64,000 nt of DNA from Viscum album (GCA_963277665.1 OY728123.1:632522915-632586914); one strand, 5' to 3'; positions 1 through 12,827 are shown, counted from the first letter of the stretch. Notes: generated by a model not told the origin, from the sequence alone. Numbers and translations: made by a program.

Positions 1-34
1 ATGGTGTAGTATAATGAAGGAATATACCCCTTCA
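1..34 (+). pseudogene. Copia-1 integrase fragment, left of the CACTA-1 insertion
   Basis: These 34 bases are the piece of the Copia-1 polyprotein left of the CACTA-1 insertion. Read from base 3 they give G-V-V, two stop codons, then R-N. This corresponds to the well-known Copia integrase stretch G-V-x-E-R-x-N-R-T-L just before the Q-x-x-A-R-T segment. The reading frame resumes at base 15290 with Q-K-I-A-R-T once one copy of the TCA duplication is discounted. Two codons are now stops, so the gene was already dead or decayed later. The rest of the element, its 5' LTR, gag, protease and most of integrase, lies upstream of the window. Confidence 0.8.
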
Positions 35-238
35 CACTACTATAACCTGCGCCTTTATCAGCGCTAAAAACCATCATTAACAACGCTAGAAAATCGCTGT
101 TAATTCCGGCGTAGATAAAGGGGGGGGGGGTCCCCTTTATCAGCACGCGGTGGAGCGCTGACAAAGGTAAACTATATCAGCGCTTCTCGGAGTGCTGATA
201 CATGTTTCTTTATCAGCACTAAAAAAGCGCTGATAAAG
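35..238. repeat. CACTA-1 3' terminal repeat and subterminal repeat cluster
   Basis: The terminus CACTACTATAACC is followed by a 13-bp motif, CTTTATCAGCGCT, in alternating orientation: forward at 53-65, 135-146 (variant), 175-184 (partial) and 208-220; reverse at 114-120 (partial), 154-166, 191-200 (partial) and 226-238. Each forward copy is followed closely by a reversed copy, so pairs can fold as hairpins. In En/Spm, short subterminal repeats bind the element-encoded TNPA protein. A similar role here is inferred from position and repetition, not shown. Confidence 0.85.
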
Positions 239-770
239 GGCCCAACGCCTGAACCTAAAAAACAGTACCTGCACACCAGAATACCTGCACAAAGTAGCAC
301 ATACACACCTGCACACCATAGCACCCACACCCAATATTTTGTCTGACAACGGTATATACATTTACTTAACATCATGAATAAAAAAACGCATTGCTATATA
401 CATTTCAAAAATTGTTTTACATGGTTACATTTACAATTATTCAAAAACAGTTATAAACATTCATGTTTCATCCTTTGATATCCGTGATCCGCTCTCGATG
501 GTATTTTTTGCCGAACAAAGCATCCGAACTCAAGGAAAAAAATCACCTATATAAGAAAACAAATATTATGTTAGTAATGCAATAATGAAAGAAATTAAAA
601 TAGTAATATGAAATAATACATTAATATGCAAATGTGAAACTAAAATATTAAATTTTAAACTCAAAAGTTTTCATTTTCATAATAATGAAAGGGAATAATG
701 TAAAATCAATAAGTTTTTGATTGATTTATCTCATTTAATAAATACTGATTCTTTATCTAATGAAAAGCAT
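239..770. other. AT-rich spacer, no feature recognised
   Basis: AT-rich DNA between the CACTA-1 subterminal cluster and the satellite. A short CpG-containing stretch near 480-530 interrupts it. I see no coding potential continuing from the Ulp1-like gene and no repeat of note. Confidence 0.6.
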
Positions 771-3700
771 TACCGGTCACACCGTGCGCGGGATGAGGTG
801 TGGTCGATTCATACGCGTCACAAATGACTCGTGGATCGTTGTCCTAAAGTATCAAAACAATCCGAAGGCGTTTGCTCGGTTTGGCATATGTCATTGGTGT
901 TATTTTCCAAAGTTTATCTCATTTTCAAACTGATATCAGAAACTTTTAGCCATACCGGTCACACCGTGCGTCGGATTGAGGTGCGGTCGATTCGTACACG
1001 TCACAAAGGACTCGTGGATCATTTTCCTAAAGTATCAGAACAATCCGAAGGCGTTTTCTCAGTTTGGCGTATGTCATTGGTGTTGTTTTCCAAAGTTCAT
1101 GTCATTTTCAAACTAATATCAGACAATTTTAGCCATACCGGTCACACCGTGCGTCAGATTGAGGTGCAGTCGATTCGTACGCATCAAAAATGACTCGTGG
1201 ATCGTTTTCCTAAAGTATCAAAACAATCTGAACGCGTTTTCTCAGTTTGGCGTATGTCATTGGTGTTGTTTTCCAAAGTTCATGTCATATTCAAACTGAT
1301 ATCAGACAATTTTAGCCATACCGGTCACACCGTGCGTCGGATTGAGGTGCGGTCGATTCGTACACATCACAAATGACTCGTGGATCGTTGTCCTAAAGTA
1401 TCAAAACAATCCAAAGGCGTTTTCTCAGTTTGGCGTATGTCATTGGTGTTGTTTTCCAAATTTCATGTCATTTTCAAACTGATATCAGACAATTTTAGCC
1501 TTACCAGTCATACCGTGCGTCGGATTGAGGTGCGGTCGATTCGTACGCGTCAAAAATGACTCGTGGATCGTTGTCCTAAAGTATCAAAACAATCTGAACG
1601 CGTTTGCTTGGTTTGGCGTATGTCATTGGTGTTGTTTTCCAAAGTTTATCTCATTTTCAAACTGATATCAGACACTTTTAGCCATACCGGTCACACCGTG
1701 CATCGGATTGAGGTGCGATCGATTTGTACATGTCACAAATGACTCGTGGATCGTTATCCTAAAGTATCAAAACAATCCGAAGGCTTTTTCTTGGTTTGGC
1801 GTATGTCATTGGTGTAGTTTTCTAAAGTTTATCTCAATTTGAAACTGACATCAGACACTTTTAGCCATACCGGTCACACCGTGCGTCGGATTGAGGTGCG
1901 GTCGATTCGTACGCGTCAAAAATGACTCGTGGATCGTTTTCCTAATGTATCAAAACAATCCGAATGCGTTTGCTCAGTTTGGCGTATGTCATTGGTGTTG
2001 TTTTCCAAAGTTCATGTCATTTTCAAACTGATATCAGACAATTTTAGCCATACCGGTCACACCGTGCATCGGATTGAGGTGCGGTCAATTTTTACACGTC
2101 ACAAATGACTCATGGATTGTTTTCCTAAAGTATCAAAACAATCCAAAGGCGTTTGCTCAGTCTGGCGTATGTCATTGGTGTTGTTTTCCAAAGTTCATGT
2201 CATTTTCAAACTGATATCAGACAATTTTAGCCATACCGGTCACACCGTGCGTCAGATTGAGGTGCGGTCAATTCGTACACGTCACAAATGACTCGTGGAT
2301 CGTTGACCTAAAGTATCAAAACAATCCGAATGCGTTTTCTAGGTTTGGAGTATGTCATTGTTGTTGTTTTCCAAAGTTTATCTCATTTTCAAACTGATAT
2401 CAGACACTTTTATCCGTACAGGTCACACCATCTGTCGGATTGAGGTGCGGTCGATTCTTACACGTCACAAATGACTCGTGGATCATTTTACTAAAGTATT
2501 AAAACAATCCGAAGGCGTTTTCTCGGTTTGGCATATGTCATTGGTGTTGTTTTCCAAAGTTTATCTCAATTTGAAACTGATATCAGACACTTTTAGCCAT
2601 ACCGGTCACACCGTGCGTCAGATTGAGGTGCGGTCGATTCTTACGTCTCACAAATGACTCGTGGATCGTTGTACTAAAGTATCAAAACAATCCGAACACA
2701 TTTTCTCAGTTTGGCGTATGTCATTGGTGTTGTTTTCCAAAGTTCATGTCATTTTCAAACTGATATCAGAAAATTTTAGACATACCGGTCACACCATGCG
2801 TCGGATTGAGGTGAGGTCGATTTGTACGCGTAAAAAATGACTTGTGGATCGTTGTCCTAATGTATCAAAACAATCCGAACGCGTTTTATCGGTTTGGCGT
2901 ATGACATTGGTGTTGTTTTCCAAAGTTCATGTCATTTTCAAACTGATATCAGACAATTTTAGCCATATCGGTCACACCGTGCATCGGATTGAGGTGCGGT
3001 CGATTCGTACGCATCACAAATGACTCATGAATCGTTTTCCTAAAGTATCAAAACAATCCGAACGCGTTTGCTCAGTTTGGAGTATGTCATTGATGTTGTT
3101 TTCCAAAGTTTATCTCATTTTCAAACTGATATCAGACACTTTTAGCCATACCGGTCACACTGTGCATCGGATTGAGGATCGGTAGATTCGTACATGTCAC
3201 AAATGACTCGTGGATCGTTTTTCTAAAGTATCAAAAAAATCCGAAGGTGTTTTCTCGGTTTGGCGTATGTCATTGGTGTTGTTTTTTAAAGTTTATCTCA
3301 ATTTGAAACTGACATCAGAAACTTTTAGCCATTCCGGTCACACCGTGCATCGGATTGAGGTGCGGTCGATTCGTACGCGTCAAAAATGACTCGTGGATCG
3401 TTTTCCTAAAGTATCAAAACAATACGAACGCGTTTGCTCGGTTTGGCGTATGTCATTGATGTTGTTTTCCAAAGTTCATGTCATTTTCAAACTGATATCA
3501 GACAATTTTAGCCATACCGGTCACACCGTGCATCGGATTGAGGTGCGGTCAATTTTTACACGTCGAAAATGACTCATGTATTGTTTTACTAATGTATCAA
3601 AATAATCCGAACGTGTTTGCTTGGTTTGGCGTATGTCATTGGTGTTGTTTTCCAAAGTTCATGTCATTTTCAAACTGATATCAGACAATTTTAGCCATAC

Positions 3701-5690
3701 CGGTCACACCGTGCGTCAGTTTGAGGTTCGGTCGATTCATAAACGTCACAAATGACTCGTGGATTGTTTTCCTAAAGTATAAAAACAATACAAACACGTT
3801 TGCTCGGTTTGGCATATGTAATTGGTGTTGTTTTCCAAAGTTTATCTCATTTTCAAACTGATATCAGACACTTTTAGCCATACCGGTCACACCGTGCGTC
3901 AGATTGAGTTTCGGTCGATTCGTACACGTCACAAATGACTCGTGGATCATTTTACTAAAGTATAAAAACAATCCGAAGGCGTTTGCTCGGTTTGGCGTAT
4001 GTCATTGGTGTTGTTTTCCAAAGTTTATCTCAATTTGAAACTGATATCAGACACTTTTAGCCATACCGGTCACACCGTGCGTCGGATTGAGGTGCGGTCG
4101 ATTCGTACGCATCAAAAATGACTCTTGGATCGTTGTCCTAAAGTATCAAAACAATCTGAACGCGTTTTCTCGGTTTGGCGTTTGTCATTGATGTTGTTTT
4201 CCAAAGTTCATGTCATTTTCAAACTGATATCAGACAATTTTAGCCATACTGGTCACACCGTGCGTCGGATTGAGGTGCGGTCGATTCGTACGCGTCAAAA
4301 ATGACTCGTGGATCGTTGTCCTAATGTATCAAAACAATCCGAACACCTTTGCTCGGTTTGGAATATGTCATTGGTGTTGTTTTCCAAAGTTCATGTCATT
4401 TTCAAACTGATATCAGACAATTTTAGCCATACTGGTCACACCGTGCGTCGGATTGAGGTGCGGTGGATTAGTACGCGTCAAAAATGACTCGTGGATCGTT
4501 GTACTAAAGTATCAAAACAATCCGAACGCGTTTGCTCGGTTTGGCGTATGTCATTGGTGTTGTTTTCCAAAGCTTATCTCAATTTGAAACTGATATCAGA
4601 CACTTTTAGCCATACCGGTAACACCATGCGTCGGATTGAGGTGCGGTCGATTCGTACGCGTCACAAATGACTTGTGGATTGTTTTCCTAAAGTATCAAAA
4701 CAATAAAAGGCGTTTTCTTGGTTTGGTGTATGTCATTGGTGTTGTTTTCCAAAGTTTATCTCATTTTCAAACTGATATCAGACACTTTTAGCCATACCGG
4801 TCACACCGTGCGTCGGATTGAGGTGTGGTTGATTCATACACGTCACAAATGACTCATGGATCGTTGTCCTAAAGTATCAAAACAATCCGAAGACGTTTTC
4901 TCGGTTTGGCGTATGTCATTGGTGTTGTTTTCCAAAGTTTATCTCAATTTGAAACTGATATCAGACACTTTTAGACATACCGGTCACACCGTGCGTCGGA
5001 TTGAGGTGCGGTCGATTCCTACGCATCACAAATGACTCGTGGATCGTTGTCCTAAAGTATCAAAACAATAAAAACACATTTTCTCGGTTTGGCGTATGTC
5101 ATTGGTGTTGTTTTCCAAAGTTCATGTCATTTTCAAACTGATATCAGACACTTTTATCCATACCGGTCACACCGTGTGTCGGATTGAGGTGCGGTCGATT
5201 CGTACACATCACAAATGACTCGTGGATCGTTTTCCTAAAGTATCAAAACAATCAGAAGGCATTTTCTCAGTTTGGCGTATGTCATTGGTGTTGTTTTCCA
5301 AAGTTTATCTCATTTTCAAACTGATATCAGACACTTTTAGCCATACCGGTCACACCGTGCATCGGATTGAGGTGCGGTCGATTAGTACGCGTCACAAATG
5401 ACTCGTGGATCGTTGTCCTGAAGTATCAAAACAATCCGTACTCATTTGCTCGGTTTGGCGTATGTCATTGGTGTTGTTTTCCAAAGTTTATCTCATTTTC
5501 AAACTTATATCAGACACTTTTAGCCATACCGGTCACACAATGCGTCGGATTGAGGTGCGGTCGATTCGTACGCGTCAAAAATGACTCATGGATCATTTTC
5601 CTAAAGTATCAAAACAATCTGAATGCGTTTGCTCGGTTTGGCGTATGTCATTGGTGTTGTTTTCCAAAGTTTATGTCATTTTCAAACTAA
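771..5690. repeat. 183-bp satellite, about 27 tandem copies
   Basis: Tandem array with a repeat length of 182-183 bp, measured from successive TACCGGTCACACCGTG starts at 771, 953, 1136 and 1319. 4920 bp corresponds to about 27 units. Each unit runs through GGATTGAGGTGCGGTCGATT, a CGTACGCGTC-type stretch, AATGACTCGTGGATCG, AAAGTATCAAAACAATCCGA, TGGCGTATGTCATTGGTG and AAACTGATATCAGACA. Copies differ by scattered substitutions and a few indels; many differences are C/T or G/A at CpG sites. The array starts abruptly at 771 and ends mid-unit at about 5690. It lies wholly inside CACTA-1, between the last exon of the Ulp1-like gene and the 3' terminal cluster. Reading frames through it are an accident of the repeat. 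Confidence 0.95.
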
Positions 5691-5813
5691 GTAGTAGGAA
5701 TTCACTAATCTAAGGATATGAAACATAAGAAAGGGAGATCATAGATGCTCAATAAGTGTAAAGGGAGATAATAATGACCATATAAAGATAACATAAGTAT
5801 TAGGAATTCACCT

Positions 5814-8800
5814 TCATTGTCCTATTTGTTTACATTCTTCGATCAGGTACGCTGCCCATTCGTTTCTAAAGACATTTATATCATCTTCTGAATATGAGTT
5901 TTTGCGACAGTCATAGTAGTACTGAAAAAATATAAATACAGAAGGGATAAATAATTATTTTAAATAAAGTAGTAATTATTTTCAAAAATACCTCTTCAGG
6001 GATTCTAGTTTGTCCATGAAATACGATCTCTTTCATAAATTTACAAACATAATAACCGCAGTCCTTGTCATTTGTTTGTTTCGGACACTGGAGAAACATC
6101 GAGAAAAATAAGTAATTTGTTTTTATATGTATTTGGATAGTGAAATATAATTATATATACCCAGATACTTCTCCATTTGTAGATCTTGTGGGCATTGTCG
6201 TCCTTACGCCCTGGATTCATTCCAGCCTTTTGACGATATTCATACACCGCCCTATCATAAAAAAATCCTCATTAAAAGATAATATAAATTATATAACTAG
6301 ATATTTAGTTCTAAAATGTTGGATCTAGAGTATTACAAATTGACAATCGCCATCATGTGTGGCCGATTAGTTGGATATCCATGCAGTGAATCCAGAAAAT
6401 AAATCTTTGGAGTATCCAAATTGACTGCAATGAGCATCCAATGTTCCCTAAAAACACAAAAAGAAATAAGTACTAATAGAAATGAAAATATAATTGATAT
6501 GATTAAAATGTAGAGTTTTACCCTTGCATCGTTGGTATTAAAAAGAGCCTGTCAGTCGTAATTCTTCTTTGAAACGTTCTGAGCAGATTTGACATCAATT
6601 CAGCCTGAAAATTAGAATCTATTTATGTTCGTTGTGTAGAAATGGTGTGAGGACTAACGAGTCCAAATTTGTATTCATGGGAAAATCCCTTCAACTGTTT
6701 TTCATATATACGCCTGTGAAAAATATGAGATGTATTTATCCATAATTATCAAAGTATATCAGCTTTTGTAAAATCAAATCATGAAAACATACCTCATGTA
6801 TACATTTATAACTAAGGCGCTTAGCCAGTTGTATGTGATGATATCAGAAACAACGTCTGCACTAATGAAATCCATTGTTTCCTCTCCGTACATATCTTTT
6901 TCACAAACAATTGTATGATTTTTTCCATCTTTAATTTTCGTATCCACATGAGCTTGCAATGATATTAAATGTGGATATAGAACGGGCAGGGTGAACGTGC
7001 TCTCAGTAGATCGTTTTGATCGGTTGGTTGATCCAATCTTGGAGCCGCTCTTTCGTTTTAGCTTCTCCATTTTATCCTTCTGTAATAAGATTCATCGGTT
7101 CAGCCATTTTCTAATTTAATGTTAAAGGTTCTGCTTGAAAAATGAACTGGAAATGAATACCTCTTGCTCGACGTGTTTTTTTACAAGAATCGACGGCCAT
7201 GCAATGAATGTTCCAATATCTTTTTCCACAGTATGAATGTCGTCATCATCATTTGGCACGGGTAGCTCGGCGCTCGGCTCATTAGCTATGTTAATTGACA
7301 CTTTTACATGACCGGTTGGAAGTGGTCTGGAGTGTAGCGTGTCATTCTGCATATTGAACACCGTAGCCCTCGCTACAAGGCGATGGGTGGGAGTTGACAG
7401 ATATAAATCACAGTCATTTTCACCCTGCAGAATATCCTTAAATGAAAGGTATCAGTCTCTATGTGATTCAAATCTCACAAAAACGAATATTATAACATTG
7501 ATTACCTCAGTTAAGTCAGGTCTTTGAGGGGAATGGCTCGCCTCAAAGCTGGTGAGGGGTGGATCTTCTCGCGGGGGTTGTTCTTGAGTTGTTTGTTCTC
7601 TTCGCCTCTCCTCCATCAAACTCTTTAGCATCTCTCCCTGAGTTTGGATTAGTTCTTCAAGGGTAGCTACTCTATCTCTCATTACATGCAATTCTTTAGT
7701 TTGTTCATCCTCTTGTTTTTTTCTTCTTAAAATATGTCTTGGGTGACACCCCAAAACCCACACCTCTGACGCGGCCATACTGTTCTGGCTGTTTCAAGGC
7801 CGTTGAAAGTATGTCTGTATCCGGTGCGGGTGTTGATGTTTCCTGTGACTATGTCAAATAGAAAATATGAAAAAATAATTAAGCATCGTTATGTAATAGT
7901 GATTTAAAGCAAAACAAGTTTATATTATGTCATACTTACACATGTTTCCCACACATTTTGTGTGTTTTCATCTATCAGTTTCCCCTCTTTATTAACACGA
8001 GCCTCCTTCCATAGTACATGGCATGGAATGGAAGTGACTTGAGATTTTGCTTCATCAATCTGCTTATAAACAGAGAAACATGGTTACAGTGTTGTTTTAT
8101 GTCACATAAAATTATTACAGTACTTTTAAAATACATACCAATTGTTTTTCAATTGAAGCGTACCCCAACCTTGCTTTACGGTAGGGGTACGCTGGTTTTG
8201 CTGCCCGTTCTTTATTTCCAGCACTCAGTTGCTGTTTCATAAATAAAAACCTATCAATCAATGTGATGAATACAAGCAACGTTACACAACGTGTAACCAA
8301 ACACAATATACCTGAAAATTCTTTTCCGCACGACGGTTGAAAAACGCATCCTACATTCCTTGGGATATCAAGTGTGCATAAAGAGGAGGCAGGTGCAGCT
8401 TGATTTTTCCTTCGGCATCTTTCAGATGATTTTTCGTTAAAATGGTGCGAATGCCTCTATGAATCCTTCCTGCCAGTCTGAAAACATATTCTTTGTGCGA
8501 AACATCTACTATAAATGCACTCTGCAAGAGATGATGAAGGGTTAGTCAATATTTCAATATTTTATTTTATTTTAATAAATTAAATAGATGATATCGTAAT
8601 GTTACCGTAATCTCTTCCCACATTAATGTTTTCAACCCGCTGACAACATGGTGCCACGACTCTACGTCAATCGGCACGCGTTGTCGAGTGACGATTCCAA
8701 TGTAGCTACTAAACATGGCTTTTTTGGGGTTTACATGCTGACCTAGCTTATTCCATACCACCTCAAATTTGATGCCTTTTGCTTTTGCCTTAAGGATTTT

Positions 8801-9171
8801 TGCTAAAACTGTCAAACTACGGTGCACCGGTTTTTTTGTGTCACTGGGGTTTCATCACCTACCATTTCCTCATTTTCTGCATCATCATTATGTTTCTCCG
8901 AAACACTAGCTTCAGCACTGACACCAGCTACAACCGGTTGAGAGACCTGTTGTACGTCAGCAGTGGGACCAGCTGCAACAGGTAGAGAGACCTGTTGTCT
9001 CTCAGCAGTGGGACCAACTGCAACAGGTTGAGAGACCTGTTGTACGTCAGCAGTGGGACCAGATGTAACAGGTTGAGAGACCTGTTGTCTCTCAGCAATG
9101 GGACCAGCTGCAACAGGTTGAGAGACGTGTTGTGTCTCGGGATTGGGTGCATCAGCAGGTGAAGAAGTCAT
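5814..9171 (-). pseudogene. CACTA-1 second gene: Ulp1-type (C48) cysteine protease-like protein, 13 exons, lightly damaged
   Basis: In many plant CACTA elements the transposase is followed by a second gene ending in a Ulp1/SENP-like protease domain; its role in transposition is not settled. Exons inferred from GT/AG borders and family similarity: 9171-8606, 8521-8312, 8231-8139, 8059-7940, 7848-7506, 7437-7161, 7079-6793, 6713-6659, 6604-6522, 6447-6337, 6251-6161, 6087-5992, 5921-5814 (TGA at 5814-5816). Total is about 810 codons. The N-terminus is repeat-rich. A coiled-coil-like stretch (VATLEELIQTQGEMLKSL) lies near 7690-7600. The protease part keeps His (REHWMLIAVNLD), Asp (YFLDSLHGYP) and Cys (QTNDKDCGYYVCKF) in the usual order. 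Damage: a frameshift at an A7 run near 8833, a stop at 8351-8353 (TAG where Trp is likely) and a frameshift in an A run near 7725. The start at 9171 lies 81 bases past the transposase stop. Confidence 0.82.
8929..9140 (-). repeat. 45-bp coding minisatellite in the Ulp1-like gene
   Basis: Five 45-bp units encode a 15-residue repeat of the form VSQPVAAGPTAERQQ. Alternate units read AERQQ and ADVQQ, so the true period is 30 residues (90 bp). Units begin at about 8936, 8981, 9026, 9071 and 9116. All spacings are multiples of three, so the frame is kept through the expansion. The encoded segment is Pro/Gln/Val-rich and probably disordered. Confidence 0.9.
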
Positions 9172-9251
9172 TATCTGCAGAACTGGTTTAAAATTTAAGT
9201 TAGATCACATAAAAGCAGCAGAGAACAGATAATAACATAATGTAACACAAT

Positions 9252-12200
9252 CTATATTACAATAAAAATCAATAACCTGATTATTGAACTCCCTTTTTTT
9301 AAGGGCTGAAGGGATTTGACCCCTCTATCAACTATCCATATCCCTTCATTGTGGTCTCCTCTGACATACAAAACGTTGTCTACATTGAGACCACTACGAA
9401 ATGATTGCGAAATCCCAATGAAAGGATCATCTTCCGTTGAATTTTCATCTGACCCTTCAGCTGTTTTGGTCGATAACAGAACAATTGACCAGTTTCAGTT
9501 TGCGGGATCAGGAACATAAAATACTTGCACTGCCTGTGATGCCATTATAAATGGTTCGTCTTTCTCCCCTTCCTTACTGAAATCAACTTTCACAAATCCC
9601 AAATCATCTTTTTTAACATCACTCCTATTATCAGCCCACTTGCATTGAAATATCGGAACTTGAAATTCCGTATAATCCAACTCCCATATTTGTTTGATGA
9701 TGCCAAAGTATGACATATTCGCATAAATTAGATTTCTGTCCTTAGCACCGGAAACATGCATCGCTTCAGCCACAAGTGTAACCCCACTATTCTGCATGGT
9801 ACTGTCTTCATCATGTTCATTAGTATAAAATGTATAACCATTAACTATATAAGCATTGTAAGATAATGCATACACACTTCGTCCTCCGGCTATCCATCGA
9901 AGTCGTTCCGAAATAGACTTTGGATTTTCATCCGACTTCTTAAAAATATGATCTCGAAACCAACCTATAAACTGTCGATTATGTGTATTTGATATCCATT
10001 TTTCAGCCCTTGATGGATTCAATTGCCTAAGAATTTCTTTGTGGATTTCAACATATGGGTCAACGTCCAAACTGTTATGCAAAACATAAAGGTGGGCCTG
10101 CTCCCGATCTGTAATATTGATTGTGACAACCTTTCTTCCAGAAATTCCTTCACCCTCTAACCGCCCAGTGTGACGAGATTTCGGTAAGCCAATGCTCTCC
10201 ACACCAGACAAGTATTTGGTACATAATTCAACGGCTTCCTCAACAATATATCGCTCTGCAATACAACCCTCTGGCCGACTTCAATTTTTGACATACCCTT
10301 TCAAAGTCTTCATATACCGTTCAATGGGGTACATCCATCTGTAATGTACAGGACCACATAGTCGAATCGCTCTCACCAAGTGGACCATCAAATGAACCAT
10401 CATATCAAAAAATGAAGGCAGGAAGAACATTTCTAATTCACATAATATGACGGCAATTTCTTTTTCCATAGCTGGAAATTTCGCCGGGTCTATAACTTTG
10501 CTTCATATAGCTTTGAAGAAGAAACACAGTTTTGTTAATGTATGGTGGACATTCTTGGGCAAAATGCAACGTAAAGCAATTGGAATGAGATTTTGCATCA
10601 AAACATGACAGTCATGTTATTTCAGACCTTTTAACTTCAAGTTTCTCATTGACACAAGGTTACTGATATTTGACGAACACCCCTATGGAACTTTTACGTC
10701 ATTCAAGAAGTTGAAAAACTGATATCTCTCATGCCTGGAAAGAGTGTAAGCAGCAGGAGGAAGAAATGTTCGTTTTTCACCCTTTACTGGTGCCAAATCT
10801 TCTCGTATTCCCATCTCAACCATGTCCAACCTAGCCTTAATTCCATCTTTTGTTTTTCCAGATGTATTTAGAAACGTGCCGATAACACTGTCAAATACAT
10901 TTTTTTCTACATGCATAACATCAATAAAATGTCTTACATACAGACAATTCCAGTATTGTAATTCAAAAAAAATTGATCTCTTTTTTCAACCGATTTTCGT
11001 AAGGTTTTTCGAATCCGGTTTACCAAAAGTACTATCCAAATTTTTAACTTTCTCAAACAATTGATCGCCTGTTAGTGGAGACAGTGTTGTACGTTCTTCT
11101 GAACTTCCATCGAATGATGTCTTCCAAGAACGGTACTTATGTCGTCACGGTAGAAGTCTGCGATGTCCTATAAACACAGTTTTCAATGAATGTTTCAACC
11201 TAATTGATTGTGTACCTTCTTCGCAAACGGGAAAGCCTTGAGTTCCTTTAATGCTATATCCTAACAAATTTCCATACGTTTGGAAGTCATTTATCGTCCC
11301 ATACAACATGACTCTCAAAGTGAAATCTTCCTTTCTGTAAGCATCATACAATGTAACACCTGAATCCCACAATAATTTCAAATCTTCGATCAATGGAGCT
11401 AAATAAACATCAATATCATTACCCGGTTGTTTTGGTCCTGATATAAGCATAGATAGCATGATGTATTTTCGTTTCATGCATAACCACGATGGTAAGTTAT
11501 AATTTATCAACATAACCGACCATGTACTGTGAATGCTGCTTTGAAAACCAAAAGGATTCACTCCATCTGTAGATAATGCAAGACGAAGGTTTCTCGACTC
11601 ATTTCCAAATTCAGGATACTCATGATCAATTCTCTTCCAATGAGGAGAGTCTGCCGGGTGACGTAGTATCCCATCTTTAATTCTTGTATCTACATGCCAT
11701 GTTAATTGTTCTACAGTCTCCTCACTTCCATATAGGCGTCTAAACCTTGGAATGATTGGAAAGTACCATACAACTTTAGTAGGACTGGATTCATCTGTCT
11801 TGTATCTAGAAGCACCACACTTTGGGAATTCTTTAAGTGATTTGTGGTCCTTGAGAAACAGTATATAGTCATTCAGACAGGCGTGTATTCTTTCAGAGAT
11901 CATACCCATAGAGCGTAGCATTCATTTGGCATCGTATGTTCGGCTCGGGAGCTCATTGTCTTCTGGGAGCATGACATTCAAGAGGGCAAGTAGTTTCGTA
12001 AAACTGTCATCACTCCACCCATTATCTGCTTTCAAATTATACAGCTTCAGTACGGCTGACAATGCTGTATATTTAGTGAAACCAGCATACAATGGCGTCT
12101 TTTCACAACTTTTTAACTTCTCAAACAATTTTGGGCAATCACGAAGTTCATCTTCGAAGGTCCTTGTCATTTTCTCAATACGATCTTTATCATCATTCAG

Positions 12201-12539
12201 ATCTATAATCACATCCTCCATACGGTCATATTCAATGTTCATGTTTGTAATCATATCAGATGATCCATAAAACGCAGTGTCACCCCAGTCACTACCTACA
12301 TTCGTTGTTTCCCCGTGTTTATTCCAACATGTATAACTTTGATCTATTCCATGCCAGATCAAGTGTTCTTCCAACTCATCTGGACTAATTTGTTTTGAAT
12401 AACAACAGCGTAAACATGGACAAAGGATTTGAGAAGAGTCACATGCATGATCTATTGCAAACTTGATAAATTCTTTCACGCCTTCTTCATACTCTTTTGT
12501 CAACCGATTGGAATTCATCCATTCTTTATTTATATTCAT
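9252..12539 (-). pseudogene. CACTA-1 TNP2-type transposase, single frame with eight stops
   Basis: Transposase of the TNP2/Tam1/En-Spm family, which binds the CACTA ends and cuts. The frame from ATG at 12539 (start MNINKEWMNSNRLTKEYE, typical of the family) to TAG at 9252-9254 is 1096 codons, the normal length. Order: N-terminal transposase-associated domain with a Cys-rich segment (CPCLRCCYSK, about residues 35-50); catalytic Transposase_21-type domain with LSTDGVNPFG, GPKQPGNDIDVYL, TINDFQTYGNLLGYS, DVMHVEKN and HDCHVLMQ; DUF4218-like region (CGPVHYRWMYPIERYMKTLK, then RPEGCIAERYIVEEAVEL); DUF4216-like C-terminus (YFGIIKQIWELDY, VPIFQCKW). In-frame stops lie at 11922, 11145, 10986, 10683, 10617, 10503, 10281 and 9495 (lowest base of each); six are TGA. 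No indel breaks the frame. The last stop falls before a conserved NW, and family-like sequence continues to 9252. Confidence 0.92.
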
Positions 12540-12827
12540 CCTATTTAAAATCCATAGGATAAGTATATAGGTTAAAAGAGAAGGAATATGAGTATAATTT
12601 AGATAAAAAACAAGATACTTCAAGGAAATAAAGGAATAAATAATACCAAAATAAAAAATATATTGGGAACCACTACAATCCCCAATCCTCACATCAATAT
12701 GATACCACAGTGCGCCAATTGAATCACCCATAAAACCTAATCTAGATAAATCAAAAATCAATAGAAACTAAATATAAAGAATAAAATGGTAAGGAAGATG
12801 GTGAAATCACTTGAGGCACCTCTCAAA
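12540..12827 (-). other. AT-rich leader between the transposase start and the GC-rich block
   Basis: AT-rich segment just upstream of the transposase ATG in element orientation, giving way abruptly at about 12828 to strongly GC-rich DNA. The transposase frame stays open upstream to 12761, but that part does not resemble the family, so I start at 12539. It may be 5' untranslated sequence or an intron. Confidence 0.5.

Noticed and set aside
831..5690. Open frames through the 183-bp array
   Set aside because: They follow the repeat unit and are broken at different places in each copy; no family similarity.
771..5690. CRISPR-like regular repeat spacing
   Set aside because: The unit is one continuous 183-bp tandem repeat without unique spacers, in a plant genome.
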